Assembly: GCA_016234955.1 (NCBI GenBank)
Contig: JACRNN010000077.1
Span: forward strand, 1 to 41,028
Direction of reading: 5' to 3'
Length of the DNA stretch: 41,028 nucleotides
Origin: Deltaproteobacteria bacterium
Lineage (GTDB): Bacteria > Desulfobacterota > GWC2-55-46
Numbering within the stretch: position 1 is the stretch's first letter; each line of letters opens with the position of its first letter. Under the pieces are notes generated by a model, which had not been told where the DNA came from, did not search any database, and saw only the letters and a program-made list of their open reading frames with translations. Positions 40,921 through 41,028 of the stretch are shown here, piece after piece. The translations under genes were made by a program, and so were the position numbers.

Positions 40921-40992
40921 ATGGCCCAGAGAGCCACGATTGAGAATTTCTCACAAGCCGCGCGGATAGTCGAGGAGTTGAATATAAGCTGA
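40921..40992 (+). CDS. 23-codon ORF at window edge, possible leader or broken gene start
   Basis: ATG 40921, with AAGGAG 8 nt upstream, opens a frame MAQRATIENFSQAARIVEEL and ends with TGA at 40990-40992. The stop overlaps a second ATG (TGATG, 40992), and that frame stays open to the end of the window with GAGGAG about 15 nt before it. After the TGA the first frame also stays open (CDGWSGDEWKEE) to the edge. I do not recognise the protein. It could be a coupled leader peptide, a gene broken by a stop, or the first part of a mobile-element gene. The window ends too soon to decide. Confidence 0.4.
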   Translation: MAQRATIENFSQAARIVEELNIS

Positions 40993-41028
40993 TGCGACGG
41001 ATGGTCTGGGGACGAGTGGAAGGAGGAA

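Noticed and set aside
40990..41026. Selenocysteine read-through at the TGA of the 23-codon ORF
   Set aside because: No SECIS-like hairpin is evident immediately after the TGA in the few bases available, and no known selenoprotein motif is visible; a simple stop, mutation or TGATG coupling is more economical.
1..41028. CRISPR array, tRNA or rRNA genes
   Set aside because: No regularly spaced direct repeats with unique spacers and no cloverleaf or rRNA-like sequence were seen; the tandem R2 pairs are only two units long without spacers.

Overview
The window is about 41 kb of GC-rich, gene-dense bacterial DNA from a Gram-negative organism with a heptose-containing lipopolysaccharide. The set of genes (yicC, DUF4416, gmk and rpoZ in a row; AMMECR1; DUF2007; coaD next to rsmD; many GT9 heptosyltransferases) resembles Desulfobacterota or Nitrospirota-like lineages. 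That placement is an inference, and no rRNA or tRNA is present to confirm it. No CRISPR array and no complete transposase gene were seen.

Layout. (1) 1-5029, plus strand: the end of a peptide/nickel-type ABC importer operon: the 3' part of a substrate-binding protein that ends in a membrane anchor, two permeases and a fused double ATPase. (2) 5119-11000, minus strand: the housekeeping string rfaE1, DUF4416, yicC, gmk, rpoZ. It is interrupted between gmk and rpoZ by an AT-rich type II restriction-modification cassette (C5 methyltransferase, putative endonuclease, Vsr repair nuclease). (3) 10991-32613, minus strand: a long lipopolysaccharide cluster. It is read from a good promoter near 32.66 kb and starts waaF-gmhB-waaC. 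It then holds a PAP2 phosphatase, a GT39 transferase, a polyprenyl-phosphate GT2, a flippase-like protein, Trm112, a WaaE-like GT2, four more GT9 enzymes, four GT4 enzymes, a CgeB-like transferase, a methyltransferase, a polysaccharide deacetylase and an O-antigen ligase. (4) 32781-41028: a calcium-type P-type ATPase (plus), nadA (minus), AMMECR1 (plus), then a minus-strand group: DUF2007, yjbQ, rsmD, coaD, hicB with a broken hicA, and an aspartate-type aminotransferase. The right edge holds a hairpin leader and a 23-codon ORF on the plus strand.

How it fits together. rfaE1, gmhB, waaC and waaF make ADP-heptose precursors and build the inner core. The other GT9, GT4 and GT2 enzymes probably extend the core. 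WaaL joins O-polysaccharide. The GT39/GT2/flippase/PAP2 group looks like a lipid-carrier route for decorating lipid A or core on the periplasmic side.

The junctions between genes are rich in short interspersed repeats of several families (called R1 to R5 here). Some of these supply the last codons and stop of the neighbouring gene. The least ordinary observations are the restriction cassette that splits gmk from rpoZ, the hicA remnant beside an intact hicB, the repeat-derived gene ends, and the RBS-sequestering hairpin at the right edge.
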